Assembly: GCF_017810075.1 (NCBI RefSeq)
Contig: NZ_JADNYK010000005.1
Location: forward strand, 310,001-374,000
Direction of reading: 5' to 3'
DNA: 64,000 bases
DNA from: Pseudozobellia sp. WGM2
GTDB taxonomy: Bacteria; Bacteroidota; Bacteroidia; Flavobacteriales; Flavobacteriaceae
Shown here: positions 43,204 through 52,760 of the stretch, piece after piece
How positions within the stretch are numbered: position 1 is the stretch's first letter
Layout: every line of letters starts with the position of its first letter
The notes under the pieces: model-generated
What the model was told of the DNA's origin: nothing
Seen by the model: the letters and a program-made list of their open reading frames with translations, nothing else
Database searches by the model: none
Program-made: the position numbers and the translations under genes

Positions 43204-43491
43204 ATGGGTGATATAGGCCAGTTTCTTCCGATGATATTAATTTTTGTGGTAGCATATTTTTTTATGATACGCCCACAAATGAAACGTCAGAAGGACGAAA
43301 AAAAATTCGCTGCGGATTTAAAGCGCGGTGATCGGGTAATAACCAAAAGTGGACTTCATGGCAAGATTATGGATCTTAACGACAAAGATTTTTCTTGTAT
43401 TTTGGAAACCATGGCAGGTAAGCTGAAGTTTGATCGTTCTGCCATTTCTATGGAAATGAGCAAAAAACTTAACGCTCCCGAAAAAAAATAA
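43204..43491 (+). CDS. yajC: preprotein translocase accessory subunit YajC
   Basis: 95 residues: one N-terminal membrane segment (FLPMILIFVVAYFFMIRPQ), then the cytoplasmic domain with RRQKDEKKF-like basic stretch and KRGDRVITKSGLHGKIMDL. YajC binds SecDF and helps protein export. Standard length; ATG with no overlap. Ends in a terminator at 43512-43543. Confidence 0.95.
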   Translation: MGDIGQFLPMILIFVVAYFFMIRPQMKRQKDEKKFAADLKRGDRVITKSGLHGKIMDLNDKDFSCILETMAGKLKFDRSAISMEMSKKLNAPEKK

Positions 43492-43511
43492 TCTAGACTA
43501 CGTTAGATTAG

Positions 43512-43543
43512 AAAGCACCGTTTTTAGAAGCGGTGCTTTTTTT
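43512..43543 (+). terminator. terminator of DUF1573-yajC
   Basis: Nine-base arms aaagcaccg and cggtgcttt, ten-base loop, followed by TTTTTTT. Confidence 0.85.
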
Positions 43544-43601
43544 ATGACCGGGTTTTTCTTTTGAAATTCTTATCTTGACCGTTCAACTTAAACTAAATTA
43601 A

Positions 43602-44951
43602 ATGTACCGTAATCGACGAAACTTTATCAAAAAAAGCGCTCTTGCCCTAGCAGGCTCAGGTGCCGCATTTTTATTTCCTATGGAATTATTGGCGAGTATG
43701 AGAAAACGTGTCGGACCCAATGATAGAATCAATGTAGGTCTTATCGGTTGTAAGGGAATGGGTTTTAGTGACCTAAGTTCTATGTTGAAACTCAATGAAA
43801 TTGATGTTATTGCACTTTGTGATGTAGATGAAAGTGTGCTAAAGGCTAGAACCGCCGATTTGGAGAAAGCGGGTATCAAAAAACCAATGTGGTACCGTGA
43901 TTATCGAAAATTGCTTGAAAATAAAGATGTAGATGTGGTCATTATAGGTACACCTGACCATTGGCATTGTTTGCAACTTACTGATGCCTTACAGGCGGGT
44001 AAAGATGTTTATTGTGAAAAGCCGATTGCAAACTCGGTAGAAGAGGCTAACATCATGTTGAACTATGTGGGGGCGAGTGACCGAATGGTACAAATAGGGC
44101 AGTGGCAAAGAAGTCAACCACATTTTGTAGATGCCATAGATTATGTACATTCTGGTCAACTGGGCGAGATAAGGTTGGCCAAAGCTTGGGCGTATCAAGG
44201 GTGGATGAAACCTGTACCCGTTGTGCCCGATACTGCTGTTCCAGAAGGTGTTGACTACAAAATGTGGTTAGGCCCGGCCCCAGAACGAGCTTTCAACGCT
44301 AATCGATTTCATTTTAATTTTCGCTGGTTTTGGGATTATGCAGGCGGTCTAATGACCGATTGGGGTGTTCACCTCATAGATTATGCGCTTTATGGTATGA
44401 AAGCGGCTACTCCGAAATCGGTGATGGCACTGGGCGGAAAATTTGCCTACCCCAACGATGCTTCCGAGACACCCGATACCTTACAGACGGTTTTTGAATA
44501 CGATGGTTTTTCCATTTTGTGGGAGCATGCGACCGGTATCGATGGAGGTAACTACGGAAGAAATCATGGTATCGCATTTATTGGAAATAACGGGACTTTA
44601 GTAGTTGATAGAAACGGTTGGGAAGTTATACCGGAAGAAGAGTTTCAAGGTTGGGGTAAAGACGGTATCCCTAAAATGGATGCAATTCATAAAGATAAGG
44701 GTAATGCGAACGGACTAGATTTGCACACTGCCAACTTTATAGAAGCGGTTAAAAGTCGCGATGCTTCTAAACTTAATGCACCCATTAAAGTGGGTTACGA
44801 TGCAGCTTTGGTCTCCCATATGGGAAATGTCGCGTATAAAACCGGTAATCGCATCTATTGGGATGAATCAGCGAATAAATTCAAGCAAGAAGAAGCTAAT
44901 CAATTTCTAAAAGCAAATTATCAGAACGGCTGGAAGTTGCCTATGTTATAA
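43602..44951 (+). CDS. Gfo/Idh/MocA family oxidoreductase with twin-arginine signal
   Basis: 449 residues. N-terminus NRRNFIKKSALALAGSGAAF resembles a Tat signal (R-R-N-F-I-K), followed by the nucleotide-binding fold INVGLIGCKGMG and the sugar-dehydrogenase motif GTPDHWHCLQLTDALQAGKDVYCEKPIA with catalytic Lys-Pro. FHFNFRWFWDYAGGLMTDWGVHLIDYAL is typical of the Bacteroidota exported group of Gfo/Idh/MocA enzymes. Likely acts on sugars or inositols with NAD(P) bound before export; the substrate is unknown. Confidence 0.9.
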   Translation: MYRNRRNFIKKSALALAGSGAAFLFPMELLASMRKRVGPNDRINVGLIGCKGMGFSDLSSMLKLNEIDVIALCDVDESVLKARTADLEKAGIKKPMWYRDYRKLLENKDVDVVIIGTPDHWHCLQLTDALQAGKDVYCEKPIANSVEEANIMLNYVGASDRMVQIGQWQRSQPHFVDAIDYVHSGQLGEIRLAKAWAYQGWMKPVPVVPDTAVPEGVDYKMWLGPAPERAFNANRFHFNFRWFWDYAGGLMTDWGVHLIDYALYGMKAATPKSVMALGGKFAYPNDASETPDTLQTVFEYDGFSILWEHATGIDGGNYGRNHGIAFIGNNGTLVVDRNGWEVIPEEEFQGWGKDGIPKMDAIHKDKGNANGLDLHTANFIEAVKSRDASKLNAPIKVGYDAALVSHMGNVAYKTGNRIYWDESANKFKQEEANQFLKANYQNGWKLPML

Positions 44952-44960
44952 AATAAAATG

Positions 44961-44999
44961 AAGGCCTCATCTGTCTAACATAGCTAAGTGGGGCTTTTT
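44961..44999 (+). terminator. weak terminator after the oxidoreductase gene
   Basis: Arms aaggcctca and tggggcttt pair with two wobbles across a 19-base loop and are followed by T's. It also borders the stop of the convergent gene at 44998. Confidence 0.5.
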
Positions 45000-45597
45000 A
45001 CTTATAGGCATCATTCAAACCTTTACCGGCCAATATCATAGGTGAAATTTTATCTAAACGAGAAAGTTTAGTGGTTTCTCTCTTTGCCGATGAAATATAT
45101 TCAGCGTATTCTTTCTGTTTATAAGTAGATATTTTTTTGAAAGCGGCTCCTATGGCTTTATTGTTGCTCAATGCTTCCGCGAGTAATTCTGGAATTTGAG
45201 GCGGGCTCGTTTCCCTTTTCTTAACGGGTTTAAGTTCAATGCCTTTCTTCTGATTTTCAATGGCTTCGTTTATATAAGCCATGACTATTTTTTTGTCTAT
45301 TTCTTCAATGGAAGAAAATTTCCAATGGCGCATCGCCTTGGTTTTTCCTTCTTGTACGTTTTCTAGTCTGCCTTTTTCATCCTTTAAGAACACACCATTG
45401 AAAAACCAAATTCCGAAATGGTTTTTAAACTTACAGATAGACAAAACATTTTTGTTGTTAATGGTGTATGTGGGAAAGCTCCATTTAAATGTCTCCTCAA
45501 GTTCTGATTTTAGGGCAAGGTCTCTGAGTTTGCTGATTGCATCTTTAAACTGATGGTCTTCCTCATAATATTTGGCCACTTTATCCGATTTCTTCAT
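44998..45597 (-). CDS. YdeI/OmdA-type protein with DUF1801 domain
   Basis: 199 residues. The N-terminal DUF1801 part: DLALKSELEETFKWSFPTYTINNKNVLSICKFKNHFGIWFFNG. The C-terminal OmdA part: PELLAEALSNNKAIGAAFKKISTYKQKEYAEYISSAKRETTKLSRLDKI. Family is widespread in Bacteroidota; function not known. Cytoplasmic, no signal. Adjacent to pepT on the same strand with a 27-bp gap. Confidence 0.88.
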   Translation of the reverse strand: MKKSDKVAKYYEEDHQFKDAISKLRDLALKSELEETFKWSFPTYTINNKNVLSICKFKNHFGIWFFNGVFLKDEKGRLENVQEGKTKAMRHWKFSSIEEIDKKIVMAYINEAIENQKKGIELKPVKKRETSPPQIPELLAEALSNNKAIGAAFKKISTYKQKEYAEYISSAKRETTKLSRLDKISPMILAGKGLNDAYK

Positions 45598-45624
45598 GTC
45601 GGTATGGTTTTAATTCATCTGAGC

Positions 45625-46863
45625 TTATGTTCTTTTGGGTCTTGCGGTACTTACGATTTCACAAATCTTGATTATCACTTCCGTAGCTTTTTGCATACTC
45701 TGAACCGGTATATATTCATATTTTCCATGAAAATTATGTCCGCCAGCAAAAATATTAGGGCAAGGCAGCCCCTTATAACTTAACTGCGCACCATCGGTGC
45801 CACCTCGAATAGGTTTGATTATAGGTTTTATACCAACCGCTTGCATAGCCGCTTGGGCGATTTCGACAATTTGAAAAACAGGCTCTACCTTTTCGCGCAT
45901 ATTGTAGTACTGATCTTTAATATCAATTGAAATACAGTCGTTGTAAGATTTATTGAGTTGAGTGGCGATATCGCGTATCAATTGTTTTCTTTTCTCAAAG
46001 AGACCCTTATCATGATCTCTAATGATCATTTCGAATTCAGCATGTTCAATTTCGCCTTTAAAATGGTGTACATGAAAGAAACCTTCTCGACCACTGGTGT
46101 TTTGCGGAGTTTCTTCAGGAGGCAGAATACTTATAAACTCATTGGCAATACTTATAGCATTTACCATTTTATTTTTGGCATACCCTGGGTGAACACTTTT
46201 GCCCGTAATCGTAACTTTAGCACTGGCAGCGTTAAAATTTTCATATTCCAACTCACCGATTTGGCTACCATCCATGGTATAGGCCCAGCTAGCGCCGAAT
46301 TTCTCGACATCGAAAAGGTGGGCGCCGCGACCAATTTCTTCATCAGGGGTAAAGCCTACCCGTATATCTCCATGCTTGATTTCAGGGTGATTGATTAGAT
46401 ATTCCATCGCCGTTACGATTTCGGTAATACCCGCCTTGTCGTCAGCCCCTAAAAGAGTGGTGCCGTCTGTAGTAATTAGGGTTTGACCTTTGTATTGCTT
46501 TAAATCTTCAAAGTAATCGGGTGAAAGAATGATGTTTTTTTCAGAATTCAGAACGATATCCTTACCATCATAATTCTCAATTATCTGCGGATTTACATCA
46601 GTACCGGAAAAATCAGGGGAGGTATCAAAATGTGATATAAAACCAATAGTGGGCACTTTATTCTCGATGTTACTGGGCAGGGTGGCCATGATATAGGCGT
46701 TATCATCTATGGTAACGTCTGTCATGCCTATTTCTTCTAGCTCCTCAGCCAATAAATCTGCTAGATACCACTGTTTTTCAGTGCTGGGGGTTGTTTTTGA
46801 ATTGGGGTCGCTTTGAGTGTCAATTGTCACATATTTCAAAAAGCGGTTAATGATATGCTTCAT
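45625..46863 (-). CDS. pepT: peptidase T (tripeptidase)
   Basis: 412 residues, M20 family. Zinc ligand motifs: [14 protein letters not shown] (His and Asp), [12 protein letters not shown] with Asp-Asp, [10 protein letters not shown] (Glu-Glu), [17 protein letters not shown] and a later [27 protein letters not shown] with the His. The dimerisation domain lies between. It cleaves the N-terminal residue from tripeptides in the cytoplasm, completing peptide use. Full length and monocistronic or with the DUF1801 gene. Confidence 0.96.
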   Translation of the reverse strand: MKHIINRFLKYVTIDTQSDPNSKTTPSTEKQWYLADLLAEELEEIGMTDVTIDDNAYIMATLPSNIENKVPTIGFISHFDTSPDFSGTDVNPQIIENYDGKDIVLNSEKNIILSPDYFEDLKQYKGQTLITTDGTTLLGADDKAGITEIVTAMEYLINHPEIKHGDIRVGFTPDEEIGRGAHLFDVEKFGASWAYTMDGSQIGELEYENFNAASAKVTITGKSVHPGYAKNKMVNAISIANEFISILPPEETPQNTSGREGFFHVHHFKGEIEHAEFEMIIRDHDKGLFEKRKQLIRDIATQLNKSYNDCISIDIKDQYYNMREKVEPVFQIVEIAQAAMQAVGIKPIIKPIRGGTDGAQLSYKGLPCPNIFAGGHNFHGKYEYIPVQSMQKATEVIIKICEIVSTARPKRT

Positions 46864-47005
46864 TTAAAAAATTTGATTAAATATAAAAAAATAGCTAAAA
46901 CCTTATAATTTCCGTAAGTTCTTAATCTATAATAAAGATGATTCTGACATAAATCATAACTTTTTGTTTAACTTGCTTTTAACTCAACTTTAAAGAACAA
47001 CTCTT

Positions 47006-49876
47006 ATGAAAAAACATTTTTTATCATTCTTTATACTCGCATTTGGCTTTATTAGCCTTGCGAGTGCTCAAATTACCGGAACTGTAAATGATGACGATGG
47101 AGCACCTTTGCCAGGGGCCTCTGTAATAGTCAAAGGTACTACAACTGGAACAACTACCGACTTCGATGGCAATTTTTCGATCAATGCCGAAATAGGAGAT
47201 ACGCTTGTTGTTTCGTATATAGGTTTCGAGTCAAAAGAAGTCACCGCCGAGGCAGATGAGATGATAATAGCCCTAAGTTCTGGTGTCGCACTTGCCGAGG
47301 TAGTCATCGTTGGCTCACGTAACCCAAATAGAACAGCGACTGAAAGTACTGTTCCAGTTGATGTTATCGATATGAAAGAACTCAATAGTGTTGCGCCGCA
47401 AGTAAACTTGAACCAGATATTAAATTATGTTGCCCCATCTTTTACCTCAAATACCCAAACTATTTCTGACGGTACCGACCATGTCGATCCAGCCTCCTTG
47501 AGAGGTCTAGGCCCCGATCAGGTTTTAGTACTTATTAACGGGAAAAGAAGGCATACATCTGCATTGATAAACGTGAACGGAACGTTTGGTCGAGGTAGTG
47601 TTGGTACCGATTTGAACGCAATACCTGCTTCTGCCATTCAGCGTATCGAAGTACTCCGTGATGGTGCCGCTGCCCAATACGGTTCTGATGCAATAGCCGG
47701 GGTAATCAATATCGTTTTGAACAAAACTATTAATGAACTAAGCGCAACAGTTACGACCGGGGCGAATTTCTCTAAAAATGCCAATGAACAGACAGGTGGG
47801 GTTGACGGTGAAACGACGAATGTTGCCGCAAGTTATGGACTAGGCCTTGGAGAAAATGGAGGCTATTTTACCTTGTCAGGTGATTTTGATGTACGTGAAG
47901 ATTACAGTAGAATGAAAGAATGGGAAGGTGAAGTCTTCAATCAGTACAATGTTGTAGAACGAATTGCGAACAATGATGGCTATGATCTCGCTGCACTTTT
48001 AGATGATGATGTAGCAGACGTTATTCAATATGCAAACCAGGCTGGCATCGATTTAAACGGAGCGACAACGAAAGAAGAATTACAACCGATTTTATCACAA
48101 AATGCAACCACATCAGAACTGGCTGCTAGAAATCAACAGCGCAGCGATTACAACATGAGAGTAGGGCAGTCTGCTTTACGTGGGGGACGTCTATTTGCAA
48201 ATTTTTCACTGCCTTTAGATGATAATGGAACCGAAGTGTATTCCTTTGCAGGCATAAGTTCTAGAACTGGTAACTCAGCAGGCTTTTATAGACTGCCTAA
48301 TCAAAGTCGTACCTATACACCGGCCTATATCAATGGCTTCTTGCCCGAAATTAATTCAACAATAAAAGACCGTTCATTATCGGTCGGAATTAAAGGAAAC
48401 ATTAATGAGTGGGACGTCGATTTGAGCAATACTTATGGTAAGAACTCATTTCTCTATACCATTGGAAATACTTTTAATGCATCATTACAGAATGCATCAC
48501 CTACATTTTTTGATGCTGGTGGGTTCTCGTTTGCCCAGAATACTTCGAATCTTGACATTACACGTTTCTTCGAAGAAGTAATGTCGGGATTGAATGTGGC
48601 CTTCGGTGCCGAATACCGCGTTGAAAACTACGAAATCGAAGCCGGCGAAGAGGCCTCGTATGCTCAATATACGGCTGCTGGTCAACGAATAACTTTAGCA
48701 TCGCAACAACCCTCTCAAGATTTTTTCGGAAATGCAAGACCAGGGGGTTCTCAGGTGTTCCCCGGTTTTAGTCCTAACAATGAGTTGTCCCGTGGAAGAA
48801 ATAGTATCGCAGGTTATTTAGATTTAGAAGCTGATTTCTCCGATCGTTTCTTGGCGAGTTTTGCAACACGTTTCGAAAACTATAGTGATTTTGGTTCAAC
48901 CATCAATTTTAAGTTAGCCACCCGCTATAAAGTTTCTGATAATTTGAATATACGTGGTGCCGCCAATACAGGGTTCAGGGCACCTTCGTTGCATCAAATC
49001 AATTTCAATTCGACTTCAACTATATTTGATCAGAATGGTGACCCTCAAGAGGTGGGTACATTTGCTAACAATAGTAGAGCTGCTCAACTTTTAGGAATTC
49101 CCCAGCTGAAAGAAGAAACATCGAAAAGTGTCAGCTTAGGGTTAACGGCCAAGATTCCCAATGCCAACCTAACGATAACTGTTGATGGGTATTATGTCGA
49201 AATCAACGATCGAGTTGTATACACCGGTCAATTTTCAGGTCCTGGTACAGGTACCGAATTAGATAATTTATTGAGACAGGCCAATGCTACGGCTGCATCT
49301 TTTTTCGCTAACGCCATTAATACCGAATCTCGAGGCTTAGATGTGGTTCTGACGCATAATACAACCTTGGGCGATAATTGGAGGTTAAAATCTGATTTAG
49401 CGGGAACTTTCTCTAAAACGAATCAAATTGGGGATATCAACGCCTCTGATGTACTACGTAATGCTGGTCTGGTTGATACTTACTTTCCGGAAGACAGTAG
49501 GGTATATTTAGAAGAAGCTGTGCCACGGACGAAAATTAATCTTTCCAACAGCCTTACTTCCGATAAGCTTATCGTATTCTTACGTAATGTATATTTTGGT
49601 GAAGTTACCGAAGCTACAACTAACATAGATCGGCAACAAGTATTTGGCACCAAGGTAGTCACCGATTTATCTTTAGGCTACAAGTTTACCGATGCGTTGA
49701 CTTTCACCGTGGGTGCCAATAACTTATTTGATATTTATCCGGATCGCGCAGCGGAAGTTTTAGGCGATGGAGGTAACAATCGTAGCGATGGCCGTTTCGA
49801 TTGGTCACGAAGGGCACAGCAGTTTGGTATAGGAGGCAGGTTTTTGTTCGCTCGATTGAACCTGACTCTTAAGTAA
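47006..49876 (+). CDS. TonB-dependent receptor with carboxypeptidase-like domain
   Basis: 956 residues with signal peptide (ending A-S-A-Q). Residues 22-100 form a CarboxypepD_reg-like domain (ITGTVNDDDGAPLPGASVIVKGT). The plug follows with ESTVPVDVIDMKEL and SLRGLGPDQVLVLINGKRRHTSA, ERIEVLRDG-type segment IQRIEVLRDGAAAQYGSDAIAGVINIV. The barrel ends in FARLNLTLK. No SusD follows, so it is not a SusCD pair. Substrate unknown. Preceded by an AT-rich promoter region without a clear -7 box; terminated by 49897-49926. Confidence 0.92.
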   Translation: MKKHFLSFFILAFGFISLASAQITGTVNDDDGAPLPGASVIVKGTTTGTTTDFDGNFSINAEIGDTLVVSYIGFESKEVTAEADEMIIALSSGVALAEVVIVGSRNPNRTATESTVPVDVIDMKELNSVAPQVNLNQILNYVAPSFTSNTQTISDGTDHVDPASLRGLGPDQVLVLINGKRRHTSALINVNGTFGRGSVGTDLNAIPASAIQRIEVLRDGAAAQYGSDAIAGVINIVLNKTINELSATVTTGANFSKNANEQTGGVDGETTNVAASYGLGLGENGGYFTLSGDFDVREDYSRMKEWEGEVFNQYNVVERIANNDGYDLAALLDDDVADVIQYANQAGIDLNGATTKEELQPILSQNATTSELAARNQQRSDYNMRVGQSALRGGRLFANFSLPLDDNGTEVYSFAGISSRTGNSAGFYRLPNQSRTYTPAYINGFLPEINSTIKDRSLSVGIKGNINEWDVDLSNTYGKNSFLYTIGNTFNASLQNASPTFFDAGGFSFAQNTSNLDITRFFEEVMSGLNVAFGAEYRVENYEIEAGEEASYAQYTAAGQRITLASQQPSQDFFGNARPGGSQVFPGFSPNNELSRGRNSIAGYLDLEADFSDRFLASFATRFENYSDFGSTINFKLATRYKVSDNLNIRGAANTGFRAPSLHQINFNSTSTIFDQNGDPQEVGTFANNSRAAQLLGIPQLKEETSKSVSLGLTAKIPNANLTITVDGYYVEINDRVVYTGQFSGPGTGTELDNLLRQANATAASFFANAINTESRGLDVVLTHNTTLGDNWRLKSDLAGTFSKTNQIGDINASDVLRNAGLVDTYFPEDSRVYLEEAVPRTKINLSNSLTSDKLIVFLRNVYFGEVTEATTNIDRQQVFGTKVVTDLSLGYKFTDALTFTVGANNLFDIYPDRAAEVLGDGGNNRSDGRFDWSRRAQQFGIGGRFLFARLNLTLK

Positions 49877-49896
49877 TTTTTATGCTATACTATATT

Positions 49897-49926
49897 AAAA
49901 GACCGCCATTTAGGGTGGTCTTTTTT
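49897..49926 (+). terminator. terminator of the TonB-dependent receptor gene
   Basis: Arms aaaagaccgcc and ggtggtctttt, one wobble, followed by T's. Confidence 0.8.
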
Positions 49927-50013
49927 ATTGAATGTCTTCTTAAAAAGTCTTAGAACATAATTTTTGGCTAATATTGATGTTTAATCATTGAGTATATCTT
50001 AATCTTAGTTATC

Positions 50014-50451
50014 ATGTTGGGTAAAATTTGGTTTATAGCAATTATTCTTTTGGGTTCATTATCAGTTCGTGCGCAAGATTGTTTGTTGGGTATCGGAGGT
50101 GAAAACACAGAAATTATTATAAAAACGTTTCAACTCAACGAATCTCAAATAACAACTATGGAGGCCCTTCGCGGTGAACTATCGGTTAACAGCAAAAGTC
50201 TCGAAGATCAAATCGAAAAATTATTGGCTGAGCATCCTCAGAGTAAAGAGGAAGATTTGATAACCATGGGCGATAAATATAAAGCCTTACAGGCGCAACT
50301 GATACAAGTCTCAATAGAGGCCGATAAATCGCTTTTAGAGGCTTTTAACGCCAAACAATACGAGCGCTATTTAGAGTTGTGCAAAGCTGCAATAAGAAAA
50401 CCCATATTCGCTAATCCTATGGAATATGAAACCGAATCGAAGGAAGAATAA
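50014..50451 (+). CDS. small exported helical protein
   Basis: 145 residues. Signal peptide ends at V-R-A-Q, mature start D-C-L-L-G-I. Two cysteines near the start (DCLL) and LELCKAAIRK. Helices rich in Glu/Gln/Lys (LNESQITTMEALRGELSV, LEDQIEKLLAE) resemble the layout of Spy/CpxP-like periplasmic chaperones, but no LTxxQ motif is clear, so I leave it unassigned. It precedes pyrD by 97 bp. The pyrD promoter lies between them. Confidence 0.6.
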   Translation: MLGKIWFIAIILLGSLSVRAQDCLLGIGGENTEIIIKTFQLNESQITTMEALRGELSVNSKSLEDQIEKLLAEHPQSKEEDLITMGDKYKALQAQLIQVSIEADKSLLEAFNAKQYERYLELCKAAIRKPIFANPMEYETESKEE

Positions 50452-50520
50452 ATTTCTTGCACCGTGTATTTTATGGTCTATAAATTTTTGCACTTCGACC
50501 TAAAACAAGGGTTTAGTTCG

Positions 50521-50528
50521 TATTTTTG
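50521..50528 (+). promoter_or_regulatory. -7 box of pyrD
   Basis: TATTTTTG, exact TAnnTTTG, 20 bp before ATG. Confidence 0.6.
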
Positions 50529-50548
50529 CCGAAACTACCGCACACGGC

Positions 50549-51586
50549 ATGTATAAAATACTTATTCGTCCTTTTTTGTTTCTGATGGATGCTGAAAAGG
50601 CACATCATTTCACCTTCTCGTTAGTCCGATTTTTATCCAATATAGGTTTTTCTTCCATTTTTAGAGCTATCTATAATTTTGAGGATGCCCGTTTGGAGCG
50701 GGAGGTATTCGGGATCAAGTTTAAAAACCCCGTTGGGTTGGCTGCAGGTTTCGATAAAGATGCCAAACTTTTTAACGAGCTTTCCAATTTTGGTTTCGGA
50801 TTCGTCGAAATAGGTACACTTACGCCCAAACCACAAGAAGGTAATCCGAAGAAAAGGTTATTTAGGTTAAAGCCAGACTCAGCTATCGTGAACAGAATGG
50901 GTTTTAATAACTCGGGGGTACAAGATGCGGTAAAACGTTTGAAGAAAGAACACCAAGTTCTCATTGGAGGTAACATCGGTAAGAACAAGGTTACGCCAAA
51001 TGAAGAGGCTGTAAATGACTACTTGATCTGTTTCAATGCCCTTTATCATTATGTAGATTACTTTGTGGTCAATGTCAGCTCGCCAAATACTCCCGGACTC
51101 AGGGAACTTCAAGACAGAGAGCCATTGACTGCTTTGCTGAATGAGCTCAAGAAGGAAAACTATAGTCTTTCTCAAAAAAATGGCAAGCAACAAAAACCTA
51201 TTCTACTCAAAATTGCTCCAGATTTAACTAACGAGCAGTTAACTGATATTATCAAGATTGTTGCCGACACAAAAATAGATGGCGTTATCGCTACCAATAC
51301 CACCATTGCAAGAGAAGGATTACAGTCAACCCCTAATCTAGTTCAAGAAAAAGGAGGCTTGAGCGGTAAACCTTTGACAGACAGAAGCACCGAGGTTATA
51401 CGATTTCTGGCTCAGAACAGCAACAAAGCTTTTCCGATCATCGGTGTGGGCGGTATTCATAGTGCGCAAGATGCGCTCGATAAGTTGGATGCCGGTGCTG
51501 ATCTAGTACAACTTTATACCGGTTTTATCTATGAAGGGCCGACGTTGATAAAGCAAATCAACAAAGCCATTTTAGATAGGGCATAA
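50549..51586 (+). CDS. pyrD: dihydroorotate dehydrogenase (quinone), class 2
   Basis: 345 residues. N-terminal helical membrane-association part (about 1-45), then [24 protein letters not shown] and [16 protein letters not shown] for FMN and orotate binding. [14 protein letters not shown] holds the catalytic Ser of the class-2 enzyme; TNTTIAR and [26 protein letters not shown] close the barrel. It oxidises dihydroorotate to orotate and feeds electrons to quinones in pyrimidine synthesis. Monocistronic; convergent with the Dabb gene. Confidence 0.96.
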   Translation: MYKILIRPFLFLMDAEKAHHFTFSLVRFLSNIGFSSIFRAIYNFEDARLEREVFGIKFKNPVGLAAGFDKDAKLFNELSNFGFGFVEIGTLTPKPQEGNPKKRLFRLKPDSAIVNRMGFNNSGVQDAVKRLKKEHQVLIGGNIGKNKVTPNEEAVNDYLICFNALYHYVDYFVVNVSSPNTPGLRELQDREPLTALLNELKKENYSLSQKNGKQQKPILLKIAPDLTNEQLTDIIKIVADTKIDGVIATNTTIAREGLQSTPNLVQEKGGLSGKPLTDRSTEVIRFLAQNSNKAFPIIGVGGIHSAQDALDKLDAGADLVQLYTGFIYEGPTLIKQINKAILDRA

Positions 51587-51618
51587 CAAGTTGCCCATCC
51601 GCAGAAAAAGTTCAGAAA

Positions 51619-52035
51619 TTATTTCGTCCAATAATCTACGACAAGAACATCATCTAGATGTGGACCTAGAATAGCTCCGAATGCTTTATGATCAGGGTGG
51701 GGTAAGTAAATAGCTCGGTCTGCTTCACTCTCAAAAGTTAGGAAAAAGCAATGGGTAAAACCCTTATCATGACCTTCAGGACTATTGTTCAATCCCCATT
51801 CGTAAGAGACAATTTGTGATATTTTTGAGGGTAAGGCAGTAAAGGCTTCTTCGACTTTTTTAATATCCTCTTCAGAGGTGCCTGATTTGAACTTAAAGAG
51901 AACGACATGACGTAATAAACTATCTTGGGCCATAACTATTTTAGAGGTTGGGTTTTCGGTAGTGTTCTTTTCTGTGGCGAAAAGGGTAGTGCTGAATAAT
52001 GCAAAAACTAAGGTAAGTTGAATTGACTTCATCAT
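51619..52035 (-). CDS. secreted Dabb-domain (stress-responsive alpha/beta barrel) protein
   Basis: 138 residues with signal peptide (ending T-L-F-A). The Dabb domain covers 40-138: LRHVVLFKFKSGTSEEDIKKVEEAF, then SYEWGLNNSPEGHDKGFTHCFFLTFESEADRAIYLPHPDHKAFGAIL. Dabb folds dimerise; in plants and fungi some have cyclase roles, but the bacterial role is unknown. Exported form is not unusual in this phylum. Divergent from lysE-type gene at 52107. Confidence 0.88.
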   Translation of the reverse strand: MMKSIQLTLVFALFSTTLFATEKNTTENPTSKIVMAQDSLLRHVVLFKFKSGTSEEDIKKVEEAFTALPSKISQIVSYEWGLNNSPEGHDKGFTHCFFLTFESEADRAIYLPHPDHKAFGAILGPHLDDVLVVDYWTK

Positions 52036-52094
52036 TTTTAAATTTCGTGAAAGATATGAAAAAGAACATTTACATCAGAGGAAATTGTATTTTG

Positions 52095-52102
52095 TAAGTT
52101 TG
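52095..52102 (+). promoter_or_regulatory. -7 box of the LysE-type gene
   Basis: TAAGTTTG matches TAnnTTTG. The ATG lies four bases after the box, so a leaderless mRNA is predicted; the -33 element is not evident. Confidence 0.5.
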
Positions 52103-52106
52103 ACAC

Positions 52107-52733
52107 ATGAGTTACGAAACCCTGTATGCCTTTATGTTTGCTACATCGGCTTTGGCCATTTCTCCTGGTCCCGATAATATCTATGTACTAATGCAGAGCT
52201 TGGTCAACGGAAAGAAATATGGTTTGGCCACCATGGCGGGTCTTATGTCGGGCTGTTTGGTACATACTACATTGTTGGCATTTGGGGTGTCCGCAATTAT
52301 CAAACAAAGCGAAACCTTGTTTTTCGGTATCAAACTGTTAGGTGCGATATATCTTTTGTTTTTGGCGTTTCAAGTTTATAAAAGTGATGCATCTGTAGCA
52401 TTATCAGGTGAAAATGTACCCAAGAAAAGCTTGCGGTCGTTGTTTCGTCAAGGTTTTATCATGAATGTCTTAAACCCGAAAGTTACCATCTTCTTTTTGG
52501 CATTTTTTCCCGGGTTTCTTTTCAGTCAAACCTTGGGTACGGTAAGCCAGTTTTACATCTTAGGCGGATTGTTCGTCGTAGTTTCATCGATAATTTTCGG
52601 AGCCATTGCTATTCTTTCGGGAGCAATTTCAAAGTTTCTGCAAGGAAGTTCGAAAATCGGAATCTACCTCAAATGGTTGCAGATTATAGTGTTTGTAGGT
52701 ATTGCTGCTTACCTCTTGTTATCCGATAAATAA
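52107..52733 (+). CDS. LysE/RhtB-type amino acid exporter
   Basis: 208 residues, six hydrophobic segments, signature SALAISPGPDNIYVL (LysE ISPGP motif), GLATMAGLMSGCLVHTTLLAFGVSAII and FIMNVLNPKVTIFFLAFFPGF. The family exports amino acids or homoserine lactones; substrate undefined. Starts almost directly after its -7 box. The next gene, HMG-CoA lyase, starts 27 bp after the stop and has its own -7 box. Confidence 0.92.
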   Translation: MSYETLYAFMFATSALAISPGPDNIYVLMQSLVNGKKYGLATMAGLMSGCLVHTTLLAFGVSAIIKQSETLFFGIKLLGAIYLLFLAFQVYKSDASVALSGENVPKKSLRSLFRQGFIMNVLNPKVTIFFLAFFPGFLFSQTLGTVSQFYILGGLFVVVSSIIFGAIAILSGAISKFLQGSSKIGIYLKWLQIIVFVGIAAYLLLSDK

Positions 52734-52736
52734 TGG

Positions 52737-52744
52737 TAATTTTG
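52737..52744 (+). promoter_or_regulatory. -7 box of the HMG-CoA lyase gene
   Basis: TAATTTTG matches TAnnTTTG and lies 17 bp before the start codon. Confidence 0.5.
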
Positions 52745-52760
52745 AGTAGGTAATCCCTAT

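Noticed and set aside
47006-49876. SusC-like polysaccharide uptake locus
   Set aside because: No SusD-type lipoprotein gene or carbohydrate-active enzymes follow; the next genes are a small exported protein and pyrD.
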